A stretch of DNA of 64,000 nt from a virus: positions 43,633 to 107,632 of the IMG/VR virus record IMGVR_UViG_3300031957_001682, one strand, 5' to 3'. A program made the translations under genes and the position numbers. Positions 27,735 through 33,560 of this stretch are shown here, piece by piece; position 1 is the stretch's first letter, and each line of letters starts with the position of its first letter. The notes under the pieces are model-generated. The model saw only the letters and a program-made list of their open reading frames with translations. It did not search any database and was not told where the DNA came from.

Positions 27735-28521
27735 TTGATGCAACTTTAAGTGTGTCAATGCACACACCGGTTTCAAAACCCCATACATTAAGATGCAATA
27801 CCAGTGTTTCGGTTGACAAGTTTGCTCCACTATTGTCAACAAACGGACAACCGCCGAGTCCACCGATGCTTGAGTCAAACTCACGAACACCAGCCATAAG
27901 ACCCGCACGAATTAGTTGCAATGCTTTTTCTTCGTCACCTTTGTGATGTAAATGCAATGCGGGAGTCATACCTTCGAGTATAGCCATCTCGGACCACAAA
28001 TGTACCTCTTCTCTTGTTCCTACCCCCACTGTATCAGCAAACACTACAGTATTGCCAAACATTTTTGCATCTTTAATGCACGATTGCATGGTTAATGGGG
28101 AAACTTGACCACTGAATGGACTACCAAACGCCATGCTGATGTACACACGCACATTTTCCTTTGGTGTTTTATCCAAGAATGTTTTGTACATCAACACAAG
28201 TTCACTTCGGGTTTTTCGCATGTTTTTCATGTTGAAGGTTTCACACGGGCTAATGACTATGTTGATTTTTTTAGCACCAACAGCAATGGCTCGGTCAAAA
28301 CCACGCTTGTTCATGACAAGCGCACCGCCACGCTGATACACTTTTTCAGCATCAGCCATTTGCGGCACAAGTTTTGGGTGTGCAAAACTAACTTCTTCAA
28401 TTTCTGTCAAGCCAGCGTCGTATAATGCATCAATAAGTTCGGTTTTTTTAGAAGTGGGTATTGGAAATTTAAGTGATTGCAAACCGTCACGAGGGCCAAC
28501 CTCGTACACGGTCACTTTCAT
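27676..28521 (-). CDS. HMG-CoA lyase-family enzyme (DRE-TIM metallolyase)
   Basis: 281 residues, near the normal length of about 300. HMG-CoA lyase splits 3-hydroxy-3-methylglutaryl-CoA into acetyl-CoA and acetoacetate with a divalent metal. Family residues are visible: VGPRDGLQ (R11, D12), IEEVSFAHPKLVPQM (E42), ADTVGVG, metal ligands H190 and H192 in LHLHHKGD, and the active-site loop GLGGCPF (C225) with N234 and E238. The Asp after that Glu is Thr here. All known catalytic positions appear kept, so it is probably active. ATGA overlap with the upstream membrane-protein gene shows it belongs to the virion-arm operon. Related aldolase-type lyases cannot be excluded. Confidence 0.88.
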   Translation of the reverse strand: MKVTVYEVGPRDGLQSLKFPIPTSKKTELIDALYDAGLTEIEEVSFAHPKLVPQMADAEKVYQRGGALVMNKRGFDRAIAVGAKKINIVISPCETFNMKNMRKTRSELVLMYKTFLDKTPKENVRVYISMAFGSPFSGQVSPLTMQSCIKDAKMFGNTVVFADTVGVGTREEVHLWSEMAILEGMTPALHLHHKGDEEKALQLIRAGLMAGVREFDSSIGGLGGCPFVDNSGANLSTETLVLHLNVWGFETGVCIDTLKVASTIAQQIALNEKEHKVPLLQ

Positions 28522-28718
28522 TCAATTCCCTTCCTCATACCGTTCCAGCACCCTTCTTCCAATTCTTCTTTAGTAGAAAAGTAAATTACATCACTACCGA
28601 GGTCATCAAATAAAAACCATACAAAAGCAAAACCCGCAATAAAAGCAAGTCCAAAAAAAAGCCACAAACTCATGTTGTAAGACAGTGCGGTGTAGAAATT
28701 AAACCTTTCGCTAATCAC
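28518..28718 (-). CDS. Single-TM membrane protein
   Basis: 66 residues with one TM segment at about residues 16 to 38 (MSLWLFFGLAFIAGFAFVWF) and a charged C-terminus. GTG start overlaps the upstream stop; an internal ATG at 28673 would remove the first 15 residues. Translationally coupled to the HMG-CoA lyase, so the two may act together at the membrane. Confidence 0.6.
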   Translation of the reverse strand: MISERFNFYTALSYNMSLWLFFGLAFIAGFAFVWFLFDDLGSDVIYFSTKEELEEGCWNGMRKGIE

Positions 28719-29659
28719 TGTCCACCAATAAATGGCGAAGTGCTTCTTGCGGCTCGGCCTTGCATACGAGGTGTGACTCTTGGCTCATCCATTTGTCCAC
28801 GCTTGTTTTGACGAGGACTTCCTCTTAAGTTTGTTGAAGCAATGTTATGTGCCGCTGGATTGTTTTCATGAAGTGGTTCATTTTCATATTCACTCTCTAC
28901 ATCGTCATCATACATTTGATTTAGGTCAAAAATACTTCCGCCCTCATCGTATGTTCTATCGACTATATCCGGCTTACCCGCTTTACGACCTGCGCCAGCG
29001 GCCCAATCATGCAAACTATTTTGTAAGTGTTGAGTTGTAACGGGTTTTTGAGTGAATGGGTTTTCAAATGGGCCTAATCGGTTTAAATGACCTACATACT
29101 CGTCATGCCAATCGGGGTCATGTGAGGCCATTTCATTACTTATGTCATCACTACCAACAGGAGGTCTGCCGGAACTTCCAGCCCGGCCTTCGTTTGGGGC
29201 TGGACCCCTGCCGCCAATTGAACGACTCATAGGCATACCTGTTTCATCCATTTCCGGCATACCCATTGCATCCATTTCATCGGCTTCGGGTTGTTGACCC
29301 ATGCGGGCAAGAGTTTGTCGGTCAAGGTCGTCTTGTAATCTTTCAAAGTGACTTTCTTCACCTTCATGACCCATAGCGTTAATGAGTTGGTCCTCTATTT
29401 CCTTTTGATTGAGCCTTTGGTTATCTAAAAATGCCATAGCGTCAGCCATACTGTTAATATGTGGAGTTTGAGTACCCGCCATTTCAATTTCATTTAATGC
29501 ATGTTTTTGTCTGCTTGCGGCATCAACACGCCTATCAGTCAAATCTTGTGGACTCAAACTTCTTGCAGGGTTATCGCCGTCTATGGTTGGTGGGGGTAAA
29601 TTTAGTTCGTGACCACGCTGTTTCAATAGCATCCACGCTTGATTAAAAGGGGCGACCAT
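28715..29659 (-). CDS. Tagged, mostly disordered virion-arm protein
   Basis: 314 residues. The N-terminus APFNQAWMLLK (29621 to 29653) is a tag copy. The rest is polar, Asp/Glu/Met/Pro-rich and probably disordered, ending in a basic Arg-rich tail. No domain recognised. The tag at the very start is comparable with the next upstream gene. Confidence 0.65.
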   Translation of the reverse strand: MVAPFNQAWMLLKQRGHELNLPPPTIDGDNPARSLSPQDLTDRRVDAASRQKHALNEIEMAGTQTPHINSMADAMAFLDNQRLNQKEIEDQLINAMGHEGEESHFERLQDDLDRQTLARMGQQPEADEMDAMGMPEMDETGMPMSRSIGGRGPAPNEGRAGSSGRPPVGSDDISNEMASHDPDWHDEYVGHLNRLGPFENPFTQKPVTTQHLQNSLHDWAAGAGRKAGKPDIVDRTYDEGGSIFDLNQMYDDDVESEYENEPLHENNPAAHNIASTNLRGSPRQNKRGQMDEPRVTPRMQGRAARSTSPFIGGQ

Positions 29660-29683
29660 GTTAATCGCAGGTAAATCAAATAC

Positions 29684-29797
29684 TTAACGATTAAGAAACA
29701 TTTGATTATTCAATGTGATATAAGACCACGAAATAAACACAACCACTAAAAGGGCCAATGCTAATGCGTCACTGCGGGTTATTTCCTTGCCTTTCAT
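29684..29797 (-). CDS. 37-aa membrane peptide
   Basis: 37 residues: a short basic N-terminus (MKGKEITRSD) and one TM helix (ALALALLVVVFISWSYITL). Overlaps the 3' end of the 342-aa gene by 29 bp, which is compatible with coupling. Confidence 0.5.
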   Translation of the reverse strand: MKGKEITRSDALALALLVVVFISWSYITLNNQMFLNR

Positions 29798-30797
29798 AAA
29801 AACCTTGATTATTATAATATCCGTCGTACAACGGAGGGGATTCATTTTCAAAATTTGGGTCAAATCTTTGTTGCTTGGTATTTCTTGCCATTGGTTGTGT
29901 GGTATCATACTTCGCCGTTTCCGCTATATGACCTTGACCTCGCCTAATTTTAAGTCTGTCTTGTTCGGCTAACTCATCCATGTTTCTTGCTTGATTTTTT
30001 TGATTGACGATAGGAATTGCACCGTAATCTTGTCTGTTTAATCCACTACGCTGTCCTCGTGCATCAAGGAACTGTGGTACATCTTGCCGTTGATAACCAA
30101 GTGCTTGATGATGACTACCATCATCTTCTGTAAGGTGGTCACCTTTAATATTCGCTGGTAAATTTTGCATAAATTTACGATGGAATGGGTCGGATTGGTA
30201 GTTTCGTTCGTTTGATACTATTGGAATACCTGCTCCAATTAAGGCTTGCATTAAATTCCTGTACATATTTTGTCTTCGATATGGTTCCGGTGTACTACCG
30301 TAAAAATCATGGATTTGTGGGTTGTATTTATCTCCACCATGTCCCGATATTTGTGAAAGCACTTCACCTTCATCATTTACAAGTGAAAAATCTTTCTTAC
30401 CACGATTATTATCACGAGGTGATATCTCAATTCGGGAGGGAACAGCCTCACGACGATTACTTTCACGACCCATTCTCGCATTTAATTTTCGCTGTTCCGA
30501 TACCTTTGGGTCACGATTTATACTACCATCGTTTTCAAATGTGGTTTGAAATGGCTGGTTTTTGGGCCACGGGTAATCGGGATTTTTCTTAGTCATCATT
30601 CCAGCGAGTATTCGTTCTGCTGATTCTTCAATTAGTTCATCATACCTTTCATCAGTCATCCAGTGCGGTTGTGGATTTGCGCCTCTTGCCAACTCATACG
30701 CTTTATGTTGCAATTGAAGATTGATTTCTTCCACCAGTGTTAGCGGGTACGGCTCATTTTTCAACAAAGCCCATGCAGAATTGAATGGACCTTCCAT
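29769..30797 (-). CDS. Tagged virion-arm protein, first gene of the leftward arm
   Basis: 342 residues. Opens with GPFNSAWALLK (30759 to 30791), a tag copy. The middle part, about residues 145 to 220 (SLVNDEGEVLSQISGH, then YRRQNMYRNLMQALIGAGI), looks globular and is loosely like an acetyltransferase-type domain, but this is uncertain. A polar tail follows. A TATA box (minus-strand ATTTTTTATAC, 30819 to 30829) lies about 27 bp before the ATG, so the message is nearly leaderless. Confidence 0.65.
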   Translation of the reverse strand: MEGPFNSAWALLKNEPYPLTLVEEINLQLQHKAYELARGANPQPHWMTDERYDELIEESAERILAGMMTKKNPDYPWPKNQPFQTTFENDGSINRDPKVSEQRKLNARMGRESNRREAVPSRIEISPRDNNRGKKDFSLVNDEGEVLSQISGHGGDKYNPQIHDFYGSTPEPYRRQNMYRNLMQALIGAGIPIVSNERNYQSDPFHRKFMQNLPANIKGDHLTEDDGSHHQALGYQRQDVPQFLDARGQRSGLNRQDYGAIPIVNQKNQARNMDELAEQDRLKIRRGQGHIAETAKYDTTQPMARNTKQQRFDPNFENESPPLYDGYYNNQGFYERQGNNPQ

Positions 30798-30818
30798 AGC
30801 AGTGCTATGACTTACCTG

Positions 30819-30829
30819 TATAAAAAATC
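30819..30829 (-). promoter_or_regulatory. Leftward TATA box of the virion arm
   Basis: Minus-strand ATTTTTTATAC about 27 bp from the ATG at 30797. The neighbouring A/T tracts contrast sharply with the GC-rich pivot to the right. Confidence 0.6.
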
Positions 30830-30846
30830 CGCTTTCAAATTTTTTT

Positions 30847-30856
30847 TTATAAAACG
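30847..30856 (+). promoter_or_regulatory. Rightward TATA box into the pivot region
   Basis: TTTATAAAAC on the plus strand, back to back with the leftward box. Transcription would start near 30875 to 30881 and run through the GC-rich repeats. Confidence 0.45.
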
Positions 30857-30880
30857 CCGTGTGTGGTTAAAAGAAGTGCT

Positions 30881-31075
30881 ATGGGAGGTGCTATGGGTAT
30901 TTCTCCTTCTAAGGGGGGTGCTATGGGGGTGTGCTATGGCCGCAGTACCCCGTTCTATAGACCGCACCCCGTTGCTGTGCTATGGTACAGGGCGGGTGGC
31001 ACAGGGGCGGGCGGGCGTGTGTCGCTTCCCTTCTATAGACCGCCCCATTGCGGGCCTGTATGCGGGGGCGCATAG
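30881..31075 (+). CDS. Possible 64-aa Gly-rich peptide
   Basis: ATG about 30 bp after the rightward TATA box opens a frame with repeated GGAMG and PFYRP units, produced by the DNA repeats of the pivot. No ribosome binding site, no known domain. The repeats more likely act as DNA or RNA. Confidence 0.2.
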   Translation: MGGAMGISPSKGGAMGVCYGRSTPFYRPHPVAVLWYRAGGTGAGGRVSLPFYRPPHCGPVCGGA

Positions 31076-31252
31076 CGTTCTATAGATACCGATGTACAAC
31101 TCGCACGCCCCCTTGCCTAACCCGCCATAGCCTAACCCGCCGCTTGGCGCACCCCCATGAATAGCGGCCCTTGACCCAACCCATATAGGTGCGGTTGCAC
31201 CTATCCATTACCTGCGCTATGTGCTGTGCGCTATGGGGAGTCGAATCGAGGT

Positions 31253-31296
31253 ACTGAATGGCAATTGCATATAAAGGACTAAAGAAACGGGAGTTG
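31253..31296 (+). promoter_or_regulatory. Conserved early promoter, copy 1
   Basis: ACTG..CATATAAAGGACTAAAGAAACGG block ending exactly at ATG 31297. The distance from ACTG to ATG is 44 bp, the same as copy 2. It sets the start of the GC-rich gene. Confidence 0.8.
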
Positions 31297-32166
31297 ATGC
31301 CACAAGTTACCGATGCCATTGCCCAGCCTGCCTATGACCGAACCGCCGCTCGTGGTACACAGTTCACCCCTGTGTTCCGAGCCATTGGAGCCTTCCTTGA
31401 CTCCACTGCCAAGCGTGTGTCCCTGCCCGTCAAGTTCGACGCTCAAGGCGTGATTGACTTCACCTCCACGCCGGACACCAAAGCCGGTGATGACCCCACC
31501 GCTTGGGTTCCAGCCGCTTCGACCTTCGTGACCTACACTCGTGCCGAGATGCGTACTCACATGAACACCGTTGTTGCCATGTGCTTCAAGCACGCACCAT
31601 CCACTGCGTTCACGAGCAAGGTTCCCGACCGGTCCTCGTATACCTACGCTGACCTCGTTGCCATCCTCTCCCACGACTACACCGTGAGCAAGGGTGATAA
31701 CAAGGGCCAAGTTCGCAACCTCGTTGCCCACACAGGAGCCTCCGCTCGCAGTGCCATCAACCGCACCATCAAGGCCGGTGTCGTTGAGTTGGCCGTCGTT
31801 GAAGGCACTGCTTGGATGGCCGAGGGAGTCGTTGACAAACAAGGCAACCCCACTCCGTTCACCTCCGAGAAGAAGGCTCGCAAAGCCCACGCTCGACAGG
31901 CTCACAAGGACTCCGGTGCTGACGGCGAGTGGTACTCCGACGCTGACCGCAAGGCGGCGTACCTCAAGAACGCCGTTGTCGCCAAGTTCGACCCCGCTGG
32001 CATTGCCTCCGCAGTGAGCATCTATGCCATGTCCCACATCCAAGTGCGACAACTCGCCAAGAAAGCGGGCGCACCAGCCGATGTGTCCACCGGTGCAGGT
32101 GCAACACAGCGTTGCATTGCATGGTTCGAGGCTGACTTGGCTCGCCTCGACCTCGCCAATGCTTGA
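31297..32166 (+). CDS. GC-rich, strongly codon-biased unknown protein
   Basis: 289 residues, Ala/Thr/Val-rich and mixed alpha/beta in character; no family recognised. Third positions are dominated by C and G (GCC, ACC, CTC, AAG), giving much higher GC than the rest of the window, which suggests either very high expression or recent transfer. The conserved promoter fixes the start at 31297 with GGAG just upstream; the in-frame ATG at 31258 lies inside the promoter. A strong hairpin terminator follows. First rightward gene, next to the pivot, so possibly an abundant early protein. The residues do not resemble the HK97 capsid family. Confidence 0.8.
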   Translation: MPQVTDAIAQPAYDRTAARGTQFTPVFRAIGAFLDSTAKRVSLPVKFDAQGVIDFTSTPDTKAGDDPTAWVPAASTFVTYTRAEMRTHMNTVVAMCFKHAPSTAFTSKVPDRSSYTYADLVAILSHDYTVSKGDNKGQVRNLVAHTGASARSAINRTIKAGVVELAVVEGTAWMAEGVVDKQGNPTPFTSEKKARKAHARQAHKDSGADGEWYSDADRKAAYLKNAVVAKFDPAGIASAVSIYAMSHIQVRQLAKKAGAPADVSTGAGATQRCIAWFEADLARLDLANA

Positions 32167-32196
32167 GCCGGTCACCGTCGTTGACTGACGCTCCCT

Positions 32197-32217
32197 CTCA
32201 CCCCCGCAGGGGGTGAG
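32197..32217 (+). terminator. GC-rich hairpin after the codon-biased gene
   Basis: CTCACCCCC GCA GGGGGTGAG, a perfect 9-bp stem 30 bp after the stop codon; no T tract. May protect the transcript end or assist the stronger hairpin that follows. Confidence 0.6.
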
Positions 32218-32236
32218 TTCCCCTCACGGGGTCGCC

Positions 32237-32275
32237 GCCCTCACCCCCGCTTCGGCGGAGGTGGGGGCTTTTTTT
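32237..32275 (+). terminator. Intrinsic-type terminator with TTCG tetraloop
   Basis: A 14-bp stem with one mismatch and one G-T pair (32237 to 32250 with 32255 to 32268) closed by a TTCG loop and followed by seven T. This is the classical bacterial rho-independent shape, notable in a virus with an archaeal replisome. Confidence 0.85.
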
Positions 32276-32522
32276 ATTTCGATTTCCCCATAGCGTGTGC
32301 GCTGGGGGTTCCAGCGACCTCACTGCGCCTGTACGATTCGACAGCCTTGTTCGCATCGTCGCTTCCACCCATATAGGTTGGACTCTTCACGGCTCTCATG
32401 CGTTTCCGCCTGTGCTGAAAATGATTTCTTGTAGTGCGAGCGAGAGCCAAACCCAGACCGCTGTGGTATAACGGGCGGGCGATGACCTGCTTCTTCCATC
32501 TCATGCAGTAGTAAGTTATCAC
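32274..32522 (-). CDS. Possible small leftward protein
   Basis: An 82-codon open frame convergent on the terminator; the last 41 residues (from MRAVKSPTYMGGSDDANKAV) look more protein-like than the start, so ATG 32402 may be the real one. No family, no clear promoter. It may simply be an open frame in GC-rich DNA. Confidence 0.25.
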   Translation of the reverse strand: MITYYCMRWKKQVIARPLYHSGLGLALARTTRNHFQHRRKRMRAVKSPTYMGGSDDANKAVESYRRSEVAGTPSAHAMGKSK

Positions 32523-32783
32523 TTACTCACTTTCCTATACAAGTGGAAGCATGATGAGTGCTAAAGTAAAACCAACCATCCCCATGTTTGTCATGTTTCT
32601 CATCACTCATGTCACCGTTTTGACAATCGTACAATACTCACTACTCATAGTACCTTACTCTCTATTATTATAATGAGTGTAGGTATAGTGTAAATGACAA
32701 TCGTATCGTTCGTCAAATGTTTGACATGGGTATTGACATACATGACAATTATGACACGCATTACTTGATGATGAAAACGATGG
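32523..32783. promoter_or_regulatory. AT-rich operator region paired with 23.2 kb
   Basis: Non-coding. Holds ATGACAATTATGACA at 32742 to 32756 (identical to 23280 to 23294), the dyad GTCAAATGTTTGAC at 32712 to 32725, further TGTCA/TGACA elements at 32589, 32609 and 32693, and a TATA-like TATTATTATAATGAG near 32663 to 32677. Likely binding region for a viral or host regulator; an origin with iterons is an alternative. Confidence 0.5.
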
Positions 32784-32827
32784 ACTGAAAGCCAATCTTA
32801 TTTAAAGGACTAAAGAAACGGAAACTG
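32784..32827 (+). promoter_or_regulatory. Conserved early promoter, copy 2
   Basis: ACTGAAAGCCAATCTTATTT then AAAGGACTAAAGAAACGG, ending at ATG 32828; the TATA core is weaker (TTATTTAAAG) than in other copies. Confidence 0.75.
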
Positions 32828-33076
32828 ATGAAGCCAATCAATCAACAAACCTTAACCCCAACAAATGCGTTGGGTGCAGACATAAACCCAACAGTTGTCA
32901 CATGGTCGTGGGAATCACGCATCGTGGACCGCTACGGTATGCCCACTGATGAAACCAAGACTTACCACTCCGAGTTCACGGTCATGAACTCGCTCGACCT
33001 TGAGTGTATCATTGAAGTCCTCAACAGTCCACACACCGGAACCACCTGTGTATCAGTCGTGGAGGTGACAGCATGA
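32828..33076 (+). CDS. Hypothetical early protein
   Basis: 82 residues, no recognised family. Ends SVVEVTA, the tail that arises from an embedded Shine-Dalgarno (GGAGGTGACAGC) for the next gene, whose ATG overlaps the stop. First gene of the unit under promoter copy 2. Confidence 0.65.
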   Translation: MKPINQQTLTPTNALGADINPTVVTWSWESRIVDRYGMPTDETKTYHSEFTVMNSLDLECIIEVLNSPHTGTTCVSVVEVTA

Positions 33077-33363
33077 CCATGACATTGAGATACTTCCGTG
33101 TGACATTCTATCACCAAGACTTCCACATCGCAACCACCATCAACAACCTCAACATGGGCATTGATGAGAACACAGATGTAACAAAGGCTCAAGCCATCTA
33201 TGACATTCGTTATGTGGCAAGCATCAAGTTGCGTGACAACCTTCCTTTCGTTGGGTTGGGTGGCATGGGTGACTGGTTCATCAAGCACGCAAAGGCAATC
33301 ACCATTGATGAACTCAAAGGCGATGGCACAAACAACTGGGTCAAGACCGAGGTGGTTGCATGA
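33073..33363 (+). CDS. Hypothetical early protein
   Basis: 96 residues; beta-rich N-terminus (MTLRYFRVTFYHQDFHIATT) and no recognised family. ATGA overlap with both neighbours. Ends TEVVA with GAGGTGG as ribosome binding site for the next gene. Confidence 0.65.
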   Translation: MTMTLRYFRVTFYHQDFHIATTINNLNMGIDENTDVTKAQAIYDIRYVASIKLRDNLPFVGLGGMGDWFIKHAKAITIDELKGDGTNNWVKTEVVA

Positions 33364-33515
33364 GCATCAGCACATGGGCCATGAAGAACGGACTGATTCA
33401 ATGTATGGGATGCAAAGGCTACGACCAGTCGCATCACATGACATGGTATCACAACAAGAAGTACGGCACTGCCTTTCCATATTGCACAATAGAATGCCAC
33501 CAAAACGATGACTGA
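33360..33515 (+). CDS. Small zinc-finger-like protein
   Basis: 51 residues with CMGCKG..HH..C..C, a compact zinc-binding or HNH-like arrangement (GYDQSHHMTWYHNKK). Too short for a full HNH nuclease. Its last codons overlap the start of promoter copy 3. Confidence 0.6.
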   Translation: MSISTWAMKNGLIQCMGCKGYDQSHHMTWYHNKKYGTAFPYCTIECHQNDD

Positions 33516-33560
33516 ATACCGAACTGATATAAAGAACAAAAGAAACAGGAGATGAATACC
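33511..33560 (+). promoter_or_regulatory. Conserved early promoter, copy 3
   Basis: ACTGAATACCGAACTGATAT then AAAGAACAAAAGAAACAGGAG. GGAGATGAATACC precedes ATG 33561 exactly as GGAGATGAATAAC/T does at copies 6 and 7, which supports ATG 33561 over ATG 33552. Confidence 0.85.

Larger units (their letters stand above)
30798..31252. repeat. GC-rich repeat-rich pivot (candidate origin/control region)
   Basis: 455-bp non-coding region between the two arms. TGCTATGG occurs five times between 30877 and 30985, with GCGCTATG variants near 31214 and 31229. TTCTATAGACCGC is at 30953 to 30965 and 31031 to 31043, with a partial copy at 31078. CCTAACCCGCC is at 31116 to 31126 and 31131 to 31141. A perfect 8-bp stem with a 4-nt loop (ATAGGTGC GGTT GCACCTAT) is at 31185 to 31204. 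CCATATAGGT recurs at 32369. Placement at the strand switch suggests an origin or master control region, or a structured RNA. Confidence 0.6.

Noticed and set aside
30807-31085. 92-codon rightward frame over the pivot
   Set aside because: Composition follows the DNA repeats, no ribosome binding site, no known domain; the shorter 30881 frame is kept only at low confidence.
31225-31256. tRNA-like T-arm (GAGTCGAATCGAGG)
   Set aside because: No matching acceptor, D or anticodon arms could be folded around it. No convincing tRNA was found elsewhere in the window.
31258-31296. Upstream ATG giving a 13-residue longer product for the GC-rich gene
   Set aside because: The extension is encoded by the conserved promoter element itself; all other copies lie outside coding sequence.
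31297-32166. GC-rich gene as major capsid protein
   Set aside because: High expression would fit, but it is on the early strand, carries the early promoter and shows no HK97 capsid features; the capsid gene is expected next to the protease beyond base 1.
31279-32175. 298-codon leftward frame antisense to the GC-rich gene
   Set aside because: It is open because the GC-rich third positions of the real gene remove stop codons on the other strand; no promoter, no ribosome site, repetitive Gly/Val/Ser composition.
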